Below, in pieces: positions 1-6,374 of a DNA stretch of 10,000 nt; position 1 is the stretch's first letter, and every line of letters starts with the position of its first letter. This DNA comes from Chloroflexota bacterium. Its GTDB lineage: Bacteria; Chloroflexota; Anaerolineae; Anaerolineales; Villigracilaceae. The stretch spans positions 1-10,000 of the forward strand of contig JAIWOB010000057.1 in the NCBI GenBank assembly GCA_020217065.1. Reading direction: 5' to 3'. The position numbers and the translations under genes were made by a program. Below the pieces are notes generated by a model. It was not told the origin of the DNA. It made no database searches and saw nothing but the letters and a program-made list of their open reading frames with translations.

Positions 1-479
1 GGCCACAACATGCGCTGGTTGGGATAGGGCATCAGCCAGTACGAAAGCCACACGCGACCCATGTGCATGAAGATGCTGAAGCCTGCCTGCACCAGACCGA
101 AGGTGGTCATCAACTCGGCGGCGCGGGTGAAGGGGCGGCGGAACTCGGCTTTGAACACGCGCAAGATGGCGGAGATGAAGGTCCCCGCGTGGCTGATGCC
201 AATCCAGAACACGGTGTTGACGAGGAACACGCCCCAGTACGACGGACGGTTGACTCCCGCCACGCCCAAGCCTTCGGCAATCAAGACCGCCCACGAATAG
301 ACGAGGCAGTACGCCACAATTCCGCCGAGGACGAACACGGTAAGCCAAAACTTCCACGAAGGCTTGCCCGTCATGGATTCCATCACCATGTCGTTCATCT
401 GCCCGCGCGGAAGCGGGTCGAGCATCAAATGTTTTTCACGAAAATGCGCTTCAGCGTCGTGATGTTTTTGTTCCGCCAT
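1..479 (-). CDS. actC: NrfD/PsrC-type integral membrane subunit of Alternative Complex III (ActC), N-terminal part
   Basis: This is the first ~159 residues of a quinol-interacting membrane subunit; the rest lies beyond position 1. It should sit in the cytoplasmic membrane, oxidise quinol and pass electrons to the iron-sulfur subunit B2. The N-terminus is hydrophilic and His/Glu-rich (residues 1-40). Hydrophobic segments follow at about 42-64, 82-106 and 122-141. Visible family motifs are GVNRPSYWGVFLVNTVFWIG, the SHAGTFISAILR segment that follows it, and MPYPNQ near the window edge, all typical of the NrfD-like subunit of Alternative Complex III. The ATG at 477-479 lies 2 nt after the stop of the B2 gene, with a GGGAGGG ribosome-binding site inside the end of that gene, so it is co-transcribed and probably translationally coupled. 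PsrC/QrcD-type NrfD proteins are the alternative; the pentaheme neighbour favours ActC. Confidence 0.88.
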   Translation of the reverse strand, partial: MAEQKHHDAEAHFREKHLMLDPLPRGQMNDMVMESMTGKPSWKFWLTVFVLGGIVAYCLVYSWAVLIAEGLGVAGVNRPSYWGVFLVNTVFWIGISHAGTFISAILRVFKAEFRRPFTRAAELMTTFGLVQAGFSIFMHMGRVWLSYWLMPYPNQRMLW

Positions 480-481
480 GC

Positions 482-1210
482 TTACCCTCCCTTCAAATAG
501 GTCACGCTCGGCAGCGTGCCAAGTTCTTCGTGATGCTTCACGCCGTGACCATGCTTCTTCGCCAGTTGCGAAACCAGCGACTCGGGGTCATCCACCCGCC
601 CGAAGGTGATGGCGTTGGCGGGACAAGCCTGGGCGCAGGCGGTGGTGAACTCGCCGTCCGCGACTTCGCGCCCTTCGGACTTCGCCTTGTCTTGCGCCTT
701 GTGGATGCGCTGAATGCAGAAGGTGCATTTTTCCATCACGCCGCGGCGGCGGACGGTGACGTCAGGGTTCAATTGATTCGGCAACGGTTCGGGACGCTCA
801 TAATCGCGCCAGTTGAAGGAGCGCACTTGGTAGGGGCAGTTATTGGCGCAATAGCGCGTGCCGACGCAGCGGTTGTAAACTTGCAGATTCAACTGTTCGG
901 CTTGTGAGTGGACGGTGGCGAATGCAGGACAAACGGGTTCGCAGGGAGCGGCTCCGCACTGCTGGCACATCATCGGCTGGTTGGGCGTCATCTTCACTTC
1001 GGGATACTCGCCCTCCCAAAAACGTTCGATGCGAATCCAGTGCATCGTGCGTCCGTAGCCCGCGTCCTCCTCGCCGACGAAGGAAATGTTGTTTTCCATC
1101 GCGCAGGCGGCGACGCACGCCTGACAGCCCGTGCATAAGTCCTGGTCAATGAGCATCCCCCACTTGCCCGTCTCCTCCGCGCTCATCTTGATTTCTTCAA
1201 CTTTAATCAT
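482..1210 (-). CDS. actB2: Four-cluster ferredoxin-like iron-sulfur subunit (split ActB, B2 part)
   Basis: This 242-residue electron-transfer subunit corresponds to the C-terminal half (B2) of fused ActB proteins. The cysteines fall in four groups: C26/C29/C32/C36, C82/C85/C90/C94, C115/C121/C125 and C162/C165/C192/C196. The third group reads CVGTRYCANNCP, with Thr118 where the usual second cysteine would be. Fifteen cysteines therefore fit three 4Fe-4S clusters and one 3Fe-4S cluster, the content known for Alternative Complex III. There is no signal peptide of its own, so it presumably crosses the membrane with the Tat-signal subunit B1. The ATG at 1208-1210 lies 2 nt beyond the B1 stop and is preceded by an AGGAG site; Met9 is a possible alternative start. 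Homologous PsrB/QrcC/DmsB subunits are the other candidates. Confidence 0.9.
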   Translation of the reverse strand: MIKVEEIKMSAEETGKWGMLIDQDLCTGCQACVAACAMENNISFVGEEDAGYGRTMHWIRIERFWEGEYPEVKMTPNQPMMCQQCGAAPCEPVCPAFATVHSQAEQLNLQVYNRCVGTRYCANNCPYQVRSFNWRDYERPEPLPNQLNPDVTVRRRGVMEKCTFCIQRIHKAQDKAKSEGREVADGEFTTACAQACPANAITFGRVDDPESLVSQLAKKHGHGVKHHEELGTLPSVTYLKGG

Positions 1211-1212
1211 CT

Positions 1213-3378
1213 CTAATGCTCCTCTCCAAGACCCTTGCCGTATACGCCCATCACGCTTTCGAGGCGCGAAAGCGGCCGCTTCCTGCCAGTCTTTTTGATA
1301 TTGACTTTCATGCCCGCGAAGGCGAGGTCGCCCGCTTCGTTAAAACGTTGACCAAGCAAATCGGCGGGATTGACTCCGCGACCTGCGGCGTAGCGACCGT
1401 AAGCGGTATGTCCCTGCCCAAAGGGGATGGCAATCGTATCGGGGCGGATGGCTGGATACAAATAAGCGGGCGCTTCCACCGTCCCAGCCTCGCTGACGAT
1501 TTGAATCACATCGTCGTCCTCAACGCCGAGTTCATGCGCTGTCGCGGGGTTAATTTCGACCCAGGTGTTCCACATGACTGTGGTGGTCGGGTCGGGCAAT
1601 TCTTGAAGCCAGGGCTTGTTCGCGCCCGCTTCGGCGAGGGTCGGCGAGACAAACGGAATGAAAAAGAACTCGCCTTCGCCCGCAAACTCCGCTTCAACGA
1701 CTTTCAGATTACGGTTGAGCGTGTCCGCCGCGTTGGGAATGACGCGGGCGTCGTAATTCGTCCACCAGCCGCCGTATTGCTGGAAATACGCCATAAAAGC
1801 GGGCAGGTCGGCGGCGGAGAAGAATCCGCCGGCTTCGTTCATCAGCGGCGCGACTTTGCTTTGGATGAATTCGACTTCATCTTTGAACGGCAGCGCGCCG
1901 GCGAATTTTTCGCCTGCAAGTTGAGCGGCGGCAATTAACACGTCAATGGTCGAGCGGGTGTTGTAATACGGCGAGACGACAGGCTGCGACCCCGAAAGCG
2001 CGGACTGGTTTGAGCCAGTGGTCACGCGCTGATAGCCCCAGGACTCAAGCGCGTGATGGTCGGGAAAGACGTAATCCGCCGCCTGCGCCGTCTCATCGGG
2101 GAAGGTCGCAAACGAGATGACCTGCTCCACGCCATCGAGCGCCTTCTTGAATTCAAGCGCGGCGGGAAGTTCAAACACAGGGTTCACGCCATGCACGAAC
2201 AAGACCTTGATTTTTCCGCTTGCCAGTTTCTGTGTGAACTCCTGCATTTCCTTCACGGAAGCGGAACGCTGGTATTCGGCTTGGTTGGGCGCAAGCGGCG
2301 AAAGGAACATGCCGCCCTCTTTGCCGAGGTTGTCGGCGACGGCGTTCAGCGCCAGAACCGCTTCGGCAAGCGCCAGTCCGCTGGTTTGACCCAGCGCCGC
2401 GCCGCCCGGTATCGCCAGCGCGCCGCCCGCTACAACCATCTCGGCGTAGCGCTCGAGGGTTTCAATTTCGACGCCGGATTTGGAAGCGGCATCCATCGGG
2501 TCAATATCGGCGAAGGCGCGGGGCAAAGGTCCGCCGCGTTTTTCGAGAGCCAGCCGTCCGATGGCAAGCGCAACGAGGGTTTCAGTTCCGGGGCGGAGCG
2601 GAATCCACTCGTCGGCTTTTGCCGCTGTGGCGGACATCCGCGCCTCGAACTGAATCAGCTTGCCGCGCATCTTGGTCAACGCCTCGCGCAGACCCGCAAA
2701 TCCGCGAGTGTAGGAGATGGGCGAGAGCCAGGTTTCGAGGAAATTCGCGCCGAAGGAGAGGACCGCCTTCGCGCCGCCCACGTCAAAGAAGGGCATGCCC
2801 GCCTGCCCAAAGAGGTTTTCGGCGGCTTTGGCAAGCGTGGCGCGGGACTCAAACATGCTCAACGCGCCAAAGCGCACCGGGGGGTTGATTCCGGTTTGGG
2901 CGGCAAGGTCGGATACAAGGTCGAAGAGATGGTCGGAGGTTGTCCCCAAAAGGAAGGCAATCTCGCCCGGCTGGTTATTCTTCAAAGCGTCGGCAACTAC
3001 CTGAATGGCGGCGTCCCAGTCCATGGGCTTTCCGCCGCCTTGCGGCTCTTGCACGCGGTCGGGATTGTACAGCCCGTGCAGGGTTGCCTGTCCGCGCGCG
3101 CAGGTCTTACCGAGGTTGAGCGGATGGTTCGCGTTGCCTTCGGTTTTGATGGCGCGTCCCTGCGAAGTGCGGACGACGAGTCCGCAGCCAGCCGCGCACT
3201 CGCGGCATGTGGTGGCGTAATAAGTACTCTGACCGTTGTAGGCGTATTCGGGCATTTCCATGTACGGCTCGCGCTTGACATACCGCGAAGCGGGTCCGCA
3301 GCCCGTGAGGATGGCGGTAGTCGCCGCGCCCACCCCAGCCAGCTTCAAAAAATCACGCCGGGAAAATTTATCAGTCAT
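1213..3378 (-). CDS. actB1: Tat-exported molybdopterin-oxidoreductase-like subunit (split ActB, B1 part)
   Basis: This 721-residue protein of the MopB superfamily corresponds to the B1 half of ActB. It starts with a Tat signal (SRRDFLK, residues 6-12) followed by a hydrophobic stretch and a lipobox-like LTGC (Cys27), so it may be a Tat-exported lipoprotein. A complete cysteine motif C58-X2-C61-X3-C65-X27-C93 predicts an N-terminal 4Fe-4S cluster, followed by CARGQATLHGLYNPDR, typical of the ActB/QrcB-like branch. I see no Cys at the expected molybdenum-ligand region (about 175-200). Family knowledge is that ActB1 lacks a molybdenum cofactor, so it is probably structural or electron-relaying rather than catalytic. 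The ATG at 3376-3378 follows a GAGAGGAAA ribosome-binding site, 21 nt after the actA stop. QrcB-type quinone reductase is the main alternative identity. Confidence 0.85.
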   Translation of the reverse strand: MTDKFSRRDFLKLAGVGAATTAILTGCGPASRYVKREPYMEMPEYAYNGQSTYYATTCRECAAGCGLVVRTSQGRAIKTEGNANHPLNLGKTCARGQATLHGLYNPDRVQEPQGGGKPMDWDAAIQVVADALKNNQPGEIAFLLGTTSDHLFDLVSDLAAQTGINPPVRFGALSMFESRATLAKAAENLFGQAGMPFFDVGGAKAVLSFGANFLETWLSPISYTRGFAGLREALTKMRGKLIQFEARMSATAAKADEWIPLRPGTETLVALAIGRLALEKRGGPLPRAFADIDPMDAASKSGVEIETLERYAEMVVAGGALAIPGGAALGQTSGLALAEAVLALNAVADNLGKEGGMFLSPLAPNQAEYQRSASVKEMQEFTQKLASGKIKVLFVHGVNPVFELPAALEFKKALDGVEQVISFATFPDETAQAADYVFPDHHALESWGYQRVTTGSNQSALSGSQPVVSPYYNTRSTIDVLIAAAQLAGEKFAGALPFKDEVEFIQSKVAPLMNEAGGFFSAADLPAFMAYFQQYGGWWTNYDARVIPNAADTLNRNLKVVEAEFAGEGEFFFIPFVSPTLAEAGANKPWLQELPDPTTTVMWNTWVEINPATAHELGVEDDDVIQIVSEAGTVEAPAYLYPAIRPDTIAIPFGQGHTAYGRYAAGRGVNPADLLGQRFNEAGDLAFAGMKVNIKKTGRKRPLSRLESVMGVYGKGLGEEH

Positions 3379-3399
3379 TTTGATTTCCTCTCGCCCGGT

Positions 3400-3954
3400 T
3401 TAATAATGACAGGTTCCGCAATCGGTTAGTTTGACCAGTTTAGCCTGGTCCTCGCCCGCTACCTGCTTATGACAATTCAAACAAAAGCCCATGTTAAAGA
3501 CCTGCGGATTTTCAGCCACCGTCTGCTTCGACATGTCGCCGTGACAGTTCTCGCAGTTCTGTCCCGCCGCAATGTGGGCGCGGTGGTTGAACTGGACGAA
3601 GTCGGGAACTTGCGCTACGGGAACCCATTGCAGCGGTTTGCCAATCAACACAGCCTGTTTCAACGGAGCGAGAAGGAGGCTGGTTTCAGTCTTGGCAATC
3701 TGGTTATGACACGCCCAACATTTCTCCTGCGAAGGAATACCCGCCGCAGGTCCTTTTGCCGCGCCGGGGTGACAATACAGGCATTGAATGCCGAAACCAA
3801 CATGCAGATTATGAGGAAACTGAACGGGTTGTTCGGGAGCCTGCTGGGTAAGCCAAACGCCATAAGCGGCAAAACTGACCGCCGCCAGCAAAACAATTCC
3901 CACCGCAATCAGACCGAGCGGCTGTTTCAGCCAGTCAAAGAGTCTTTTAAACAT
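3400..3954 (-). CDS. actA: Membrane-anchored pentaheme cytochrome c (ActA-like)
   Basis: This 184-residue multiheme cytochrome has one N-terminal membrane segment (about 12-34) and a periplasm-facing domain. Five CXXCH heme-binding motifs are visible: CLYCH (58-62), CWACH (79-83), CENCH (134-138), CLNCH (158-162) and CGTCH (179-183, one residue before the C-terminus). Additional histidines in FPHNLH and FNHRAH are likely distal heme ligands, as in cytochrome c3/c7 relatives. Five hemes match ActA of Alternative Complex III, whereas QrcA is hexaheme. It would receive electrons from the iron-sulfur subunits and pass them to a periplasmic acceptor or terminal oxidase. It is the first gene of the operon; the ATG at 3952-3954 has CAGGAG six nt upstream. 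A roughly 95-nt leader with a hairpin precedes it if the proposed promoter is right. Confidence 0.9.
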   Translation of the reverse strand: MFKRLFDWLKQPLGLIAVGIVLLAAVSFAAYGVWLTQQAPEQPVQFPHNLHVGFGIQCLYCHPGAAKGPAAGIPSQEKCWACHNQIAKTETSLLLAPLKQAVLIGKPLQWVPVAQVPDFVQFNHRAHIAAGQNCENCHGDMSKQTVAENPQVFNMGFCLNCHKQVAGEDQAKLVKLTDCGTCHY

Positions 3955-3982
3955 GGACGCTCCTGAATTGGTTTAAGCGCAA

Positions 3983-4004
3983 AGCCGCCGGACAAGGGGC
4001 GGCT
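3983..4004 (-). promoter_or_regulatory. Stem-loop in the actA leader
   Basis: The arms AGCCGCC (3983-3989) and GGCGGCT (3998-4004) are perfect complements with an 8-nt loop. The hairpin is about 30 nt upstream of the actA start and would lie in the mRNA leader if transcription begins near 4049. In the transcript it is followed by UUU, so it could attenuate transcription or stabilise the mRNA. No riboswitch family is recognised. Structure is seen; function is inference. Confidence 0.4.
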
Positions 4005-4051
4005 AAGGCTCGATTACACAAAATTGCTGAGCCCCGCCAGCAAGTAACCTG

Positions 4052-4111
4052 CCGCATTATAAACGAAAGTCCAAAAAAGTACAAATGAGAGAGTAATTGT
4101 CTATAATGCGG
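4052..4111. promoter_or_regulatory. Divergent promoter region with a perfect 10-bp inverted repeat carrying TATAAT on each strand
   Basis: CCGCATTATA at 4052-4061 and TATAATGCGG at 4102-4111 are exact reverse complements, 40 nt apart. On the minus strand, TATAAT (4056-4061) faces actA; 17 bp upstream of it the minus strand reads TTGTAC (4079-4084), a weak -35. On the plus strand, TATAAT (4102-4107) faces the small gene at 4163, but the same 4079-4084 block reads GTACAA there, a poor -35. The surroundings are AT-rich compared with the coding DNA. The arrangement suggests divergent promoters sharing their upstream DNA, possibly with a symmetric regulator site. Confidence 0.5.
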
Positions 4112-4162
4112 TTTTACCGCAACGCCAACTGAAAGATACTGTCATGATACAATAAATTAATT

Positions 4163-4429
4163 ATGAAAACGTCCCCTATCTTTGGATTTGCATTGATTTT
4201 CCTCACTCTGGTATTTGCGCTCGCTTCCGCGAACTTCGGTCAACCGGAGGCGGCGGCAAAAAACCTGGGCGCGGCTTCGCTTTCAGCGCAGGTCCCCACT
4301 CCCGTCTCAAACGGAGAAGATTTGTCCGAGGTTGGCTCAACGGACGGGATTGTAGCGATGGGTTTTGCGTTGGTGGCAATCGTCACGCTGCCGCTGTTGT
4401 TTCATCGAAGAGGGAAGAAGCAAAATTAA
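4163..4429 (+). CDS. Small exported or membrane protein with two hydrophobic segments, unknown function
   Basis: This is an 88-residue product I do not recognise. Residues 1-23 form a signal-peptide-like stretch (MKTSP then a hydrophobic core ending in ALASA). A low-complexity Ala/Ser/Pro-rich middle follows (about 24-60), then a second hydrophobic segment (about 62-80) and a basic tail HRRGKKQN. The C-terminal layout recalls surface-protein sorting signals, but there is no LPXTG or clear PEP-CTERM motif. It is the only plus-strand gene and is transcribed divergently from the respiratory operon. There is no good Shine-Dalgarno sequence before the ATG (AATAAATTAATT), which leaves the start uncertain. 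Support for a real gene comes from the upstream TATAAT, the coherent topology, and an intrinsic terminator starting about 10 nt after the stop. Confidence 0.65.
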   Translation: MKTSPIFGFALIFLTLVFALASANFGQPEAAAKNLGAASLSAQVPTPVSNGEDLSEVGSTDGIVAMGFALVAIVTLPLLFHRRGKKQN

Positions 4430-4438
4430 AACGTTCAT

Positions 4439-4477
4439 GCTCCGTTGTGGGCTTAACCTCCAACAGAGCGGTTTTTT
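4439..4477 (+). terminator. Intrinsic terminator between convergent genes
   Basis: A 31-nt imperfect palindrome (4439-4469; outer arms GCTCCGTTG and CAACAGAGC) is followed by six Ts (4472-4477). It lies right after the small plus-strand gene, and its T-run ends next to the stop codon of the minus-strand regulator gene. In the minus direction it has no clean T-run, so it mainly serves the plus-strand gene. A related palindrome occurs at 8913-8943. Confidence 0.7.
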
Positions 4478-4478
4478 A

Positions 4479-5087
4479 CTACAGCGAAATCAATCCAAGT
4501 TCGATTCCGCGCCTGACAGTCTCGGCGCGGTTTGACGTCCCCAATTTTGCGTACAAGGAAGAAAGGTGAAACTTCACCGTATGCTCGCTGACGCCAAGCG
4601 TCAGCGCAATTTGTTTATTCGCCAATCCCTGCGCCGTCAACTGCAAGATTTCCGCCTCGCGGGCGGTCAACGGTTCGACAAGCGAATCTTCATTGGAGGA
4701 TTCTTTTCGTTTGAAGTTTTGAAACAATTCCCCGATTAAAGACGGCGCGCCAACCCAAAGCCCTTCCGCCGCCGCGCGGATAGCCGCCGCCAATTCGTCC
4801 TCCGTCGCCTCCAATGAAAGCGCGCCCCAAGCCTGTAAATTTGAATTCAAAATCGAACGCACGGTTTGAGCGTCGTCAGTCAAAAATAGAATCGGAAAAG
4901 CAGGCTTGCTTTCGAGCAAGCGTACAGACGAGACCGACGCAAACGCCGCCACATCGGTCTCGTTTTCGTTTACGCTTGCAAGGTCAATGGTCTCGCCCAC
5001 CACTTTGATGTCGGATTGTCTGCCAAGCATTTCACGCAGACCAATCCGCAAGGCTGGGTTGGGCGAGACGATGGTCACTCGAATCAA
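4479..5087 (-). CDS. NarL/LuxR-type DNA-binding regulator with degenerate receiver domain
   Basis: This 202-residue protein has a receiver-like domain (1 to about 115), a charged linker, and a C-terminal LuxR/GerE helix-turn-helix (about 138-202; LTAREAEILQLTAQGLANKQ, then SEHTVKFHLSSLYAKLG). The HTH looks intact and should bind DNA. The receiver lacks the usual residues: the N-terminal acidic pair is replaced by S8-P9, the expected phospho-acceptor Asp aligns with Ala50, and the conserved Lys near GALSLEA is Leu92; only Thr70 remains. It is therefore probably not controlled by phosphorylation from a histidine kinase, and none is adjacent. The start is TTG at 5085-5087, with GAGGAG five nt upstream; the nearby ATG at 5098-5100 is in another frame. 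It follows the S1C protease gene after a 106-nt gap holding a palindromic repeat. Regulatory target unknown. Confidence 0.85.
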   Translation of the reverse strand: MIRVTIVSPNPALRIGLREMLGRQSDIKVVGETIDLASVNENETDVAAFASVSSVRLLESKPAFPILFLTDDAQTVRSILNSNLQAWGALSLEATEDELAAAIRAAAEGLWVGAPSLIGELFQNFKRKESSNEDSLVEPLTAREAEILQLTAQGLANKQIALTLGVSEHTVKFHLSSLYAKLGTSNRAETVRRGIELGLISL

Positions 5088-5103
5088 TAAGGCTCCTCAT
5101 TAC

Positions 5104-5188
5104 GTCCTTGCGAGACCGCAGAGCGAAGCGCTCTCTGGGTCTATTAAGGAGATTGCTTCGCCGGGAAAGGCGCCCTCCTCGCAATGAC
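5104..5188. repeat. Dispersed palindromic repeat (MITE/REP-like), 85 bp
   Basis: The ends are near-perfect inverted repeats: GTCCTTGCGAG (5104-5114) and CTCGCAATGAC (5178-5188) match at 10 of 11 positions. Inside are a small perfect hairpin, AGAGCG-AAG-CGCTCT (5120-5134), and the segment GGAGATTGCTTCG. Repeats of this 'TCATTGCGAG ... GGAGATTGCTTCG ... CTCGCAATGA' form are known as multicopy intergenic elements in Chloroflexota and other bacteria. That identification is from memory of the motif. There is no open reading frame of interest within. It sits between the protease stop and the regulator start. Confidence 0.75.
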
Positions 5189-5193
5189 ATCCA

Positions 5194-6093
5194 TTAGCGT
5201 TCTCCAACGACCACTTCGATGGATTCCAACTTGCCGCCGCGCAGCACATCAACCGCAATGGACTTTCCAACCGTGTCCGCGCCGAGGTTGACGAACAGGT
5301 CGTCTTGATGGGCAACCGGTTCGCCGGCGATTCCCACAAGGATGTCGCCGACCATCAAGCCGCCTTTGCCGGCGGGGCTATCGGCTTCAAGACCGACCAG
5401 CAGAAGCCCGCTCTCCTGTTCGCGCTTCAGCGCCTTCTTCGCGGCGGCGGGAAGCTCCACCGCCTGACTGCGGATTCCAAGATAGCCGCGCTTGACCTTG
5501 CCATGCTTGGCGAGGGTCTCCGCAATCTTCCAGGCAATGTCGGCGGGAATGGTGAGCGCGCCGCCATGCCCAAAACCCGAAGTGTTGACGCCGAGAATCG
5601 TCCCGTCGCCGTTAACCAGCGGTCCGCCGGAGAAGCCGGGATAGGAAACCACATCGGTCTTGATGTAGCGTTCCAGCACGCTGCCGCGCCCGGTGCGGAC
5701 AGGTCCGCCGATGGCGTTAATCGTCCCAAAACTGGATTGAATTCCGCCAGTGGAGGGTCTGCCGACCGCCAATATCAATTGTCCCACACGGGCAGCAGAC
5801 TGCGAGACTTCGGCGGGAACGGCTGAGGGTTGACTCAACTTGAGGACAGCCAGGTCAGTTCCGGGGTCGCGCCCGGCAAGTTGGGCGGGAAGTTCGGTCC
5901 CGTCCGCCAGAATCGCTTTGATGTCCTCGTCGCGCTCGACGACATGGTCCGCGGTGAGAATCAAATCTTTGGCAAAGGCGATTCCGCTGGCGGGGAATTT
6001 TCGGCGCGCGTCCACCAGCGCCGTGGATTTGCCGGCGCGCTCGGCGGCGTCCGCCATTGCAGTCGAAAGTTCAACAAATAAATTTTTAGTCAT
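5194..6093 (-). CDS. S1C-family (HtrA/DegP-like) serine protease with C-terminal PDZ domain
   Basis: This 299-residue protein has a trypsin-like domain (about 20-195) and one PDZ domain (about 204-299, from GYLGIR to VVVGER). The catalytic triad is visible: His50 in LTADHVV, Asp80 in GTDLAVL and Ser155 in GFSGGPLV. HtrA proteins usually have GNSGGP, so Phe replaces Asn before the nucleophile. There is no signal peptide or membrane segment: the N-terminus (MTKNLFVELSTAMADAAERA) is amphipathic, so the enzyme is predicted to be cytoplasmic, unlike periplasmic DegP or membrane-anchored HtrA. Substrate unknown; protein quality control is a family-based guess. The ATG at 6091-6093 has a strong AAAGGAGATGAACC leader. 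The LuxR-type regulator gene follows downstream and may be co-transcribed. Confidence 0.9.
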   Translation of the reverse strand: MTKNLFVELSTAMADAAERAGKSTALVDARRKFPASGIAFAKDLILTADHVVERDEDIKAILADGTELPAQLAGRDPGTDLAVLKLSQPSAVPAEVSQSAARVGQLILAVGRPSTGGIQSSFGTINAIGGPVRTGRGSVLERYIKTDVVSYPGFSGGPLVNGDGTILGVNTSGFGHGGALTIPADIAWKIAETLAKHGKVKRGYLGIRSQAVELPAAAKKALKREQESGLLLVGLEADSPAGKGGLMVGDILVGIAGEPVAHQDDLFVNLGADTVGKSIAVDVLRGGKLESIEVVVGER

Positions 6094-6374
6094 GGTTCAT
6101 CTCCTTTGCGCCAGTATAGCCAGCGCGCATTCGGAGTGTATCGCCAAAACGGGTGGAAGGACACTGGAAAAACGGTTAGGCGGGGAAAAGGTAAAATGAA
6201 GCGTAAGCGGGGCGGTTTGTTTTGCAAGATGTTGTCTTCGGCGCGGAAAATAACGCGGGCAATGAAAATAGACAACCCTCGTGACGGGCGGTAAACCGAA
6301 AATTCCTTAAACTAAAAAATACCCCTCCACGGCTCTTCCGAATTCAAAATTCTGAATTCCGCCTTGCCTTCCCC
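6094..6374. other. Intergenic region, 281 bp, no gene seen
   Basis: This stretch separates the protease gene from the end of the SHOCT-module operon, both on the minus strand. It should hold the protease promoter: TATACT on the minus strand (6113-6118) is a possible -10, but no convincing -35 lies upstream and the leader would be very short. Two GAATTC palindromes (6340-6345 and 6354-6359) could pair around an 8-nt loop downstream of the operon. No T-run follows directly on the minus strand, so I do not call it a terminator. Short ORFs here look like chance. Confidence 0.5.

Noticed and set aside
63-500. A 145-codon plus-strand open frame at the window start
   Set aside because: It is antisense to actC, whose family motifs and membrane segments are clear.
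2053-3429. A 458-codon plus-strand open frame
   Set aside because: It lies antisense to the well-supported B1 gene, is rich in Arg/Gly/His without any recognisable domain, and is the usual shadow of GC-rich coding DNA.
6340-6359. GAATTC pair as a terminator for the SHOCT-module operon
   Set aside because: The stem is only 6 bp of AT-rich DNA and no T-run follows directly on the minus strand.
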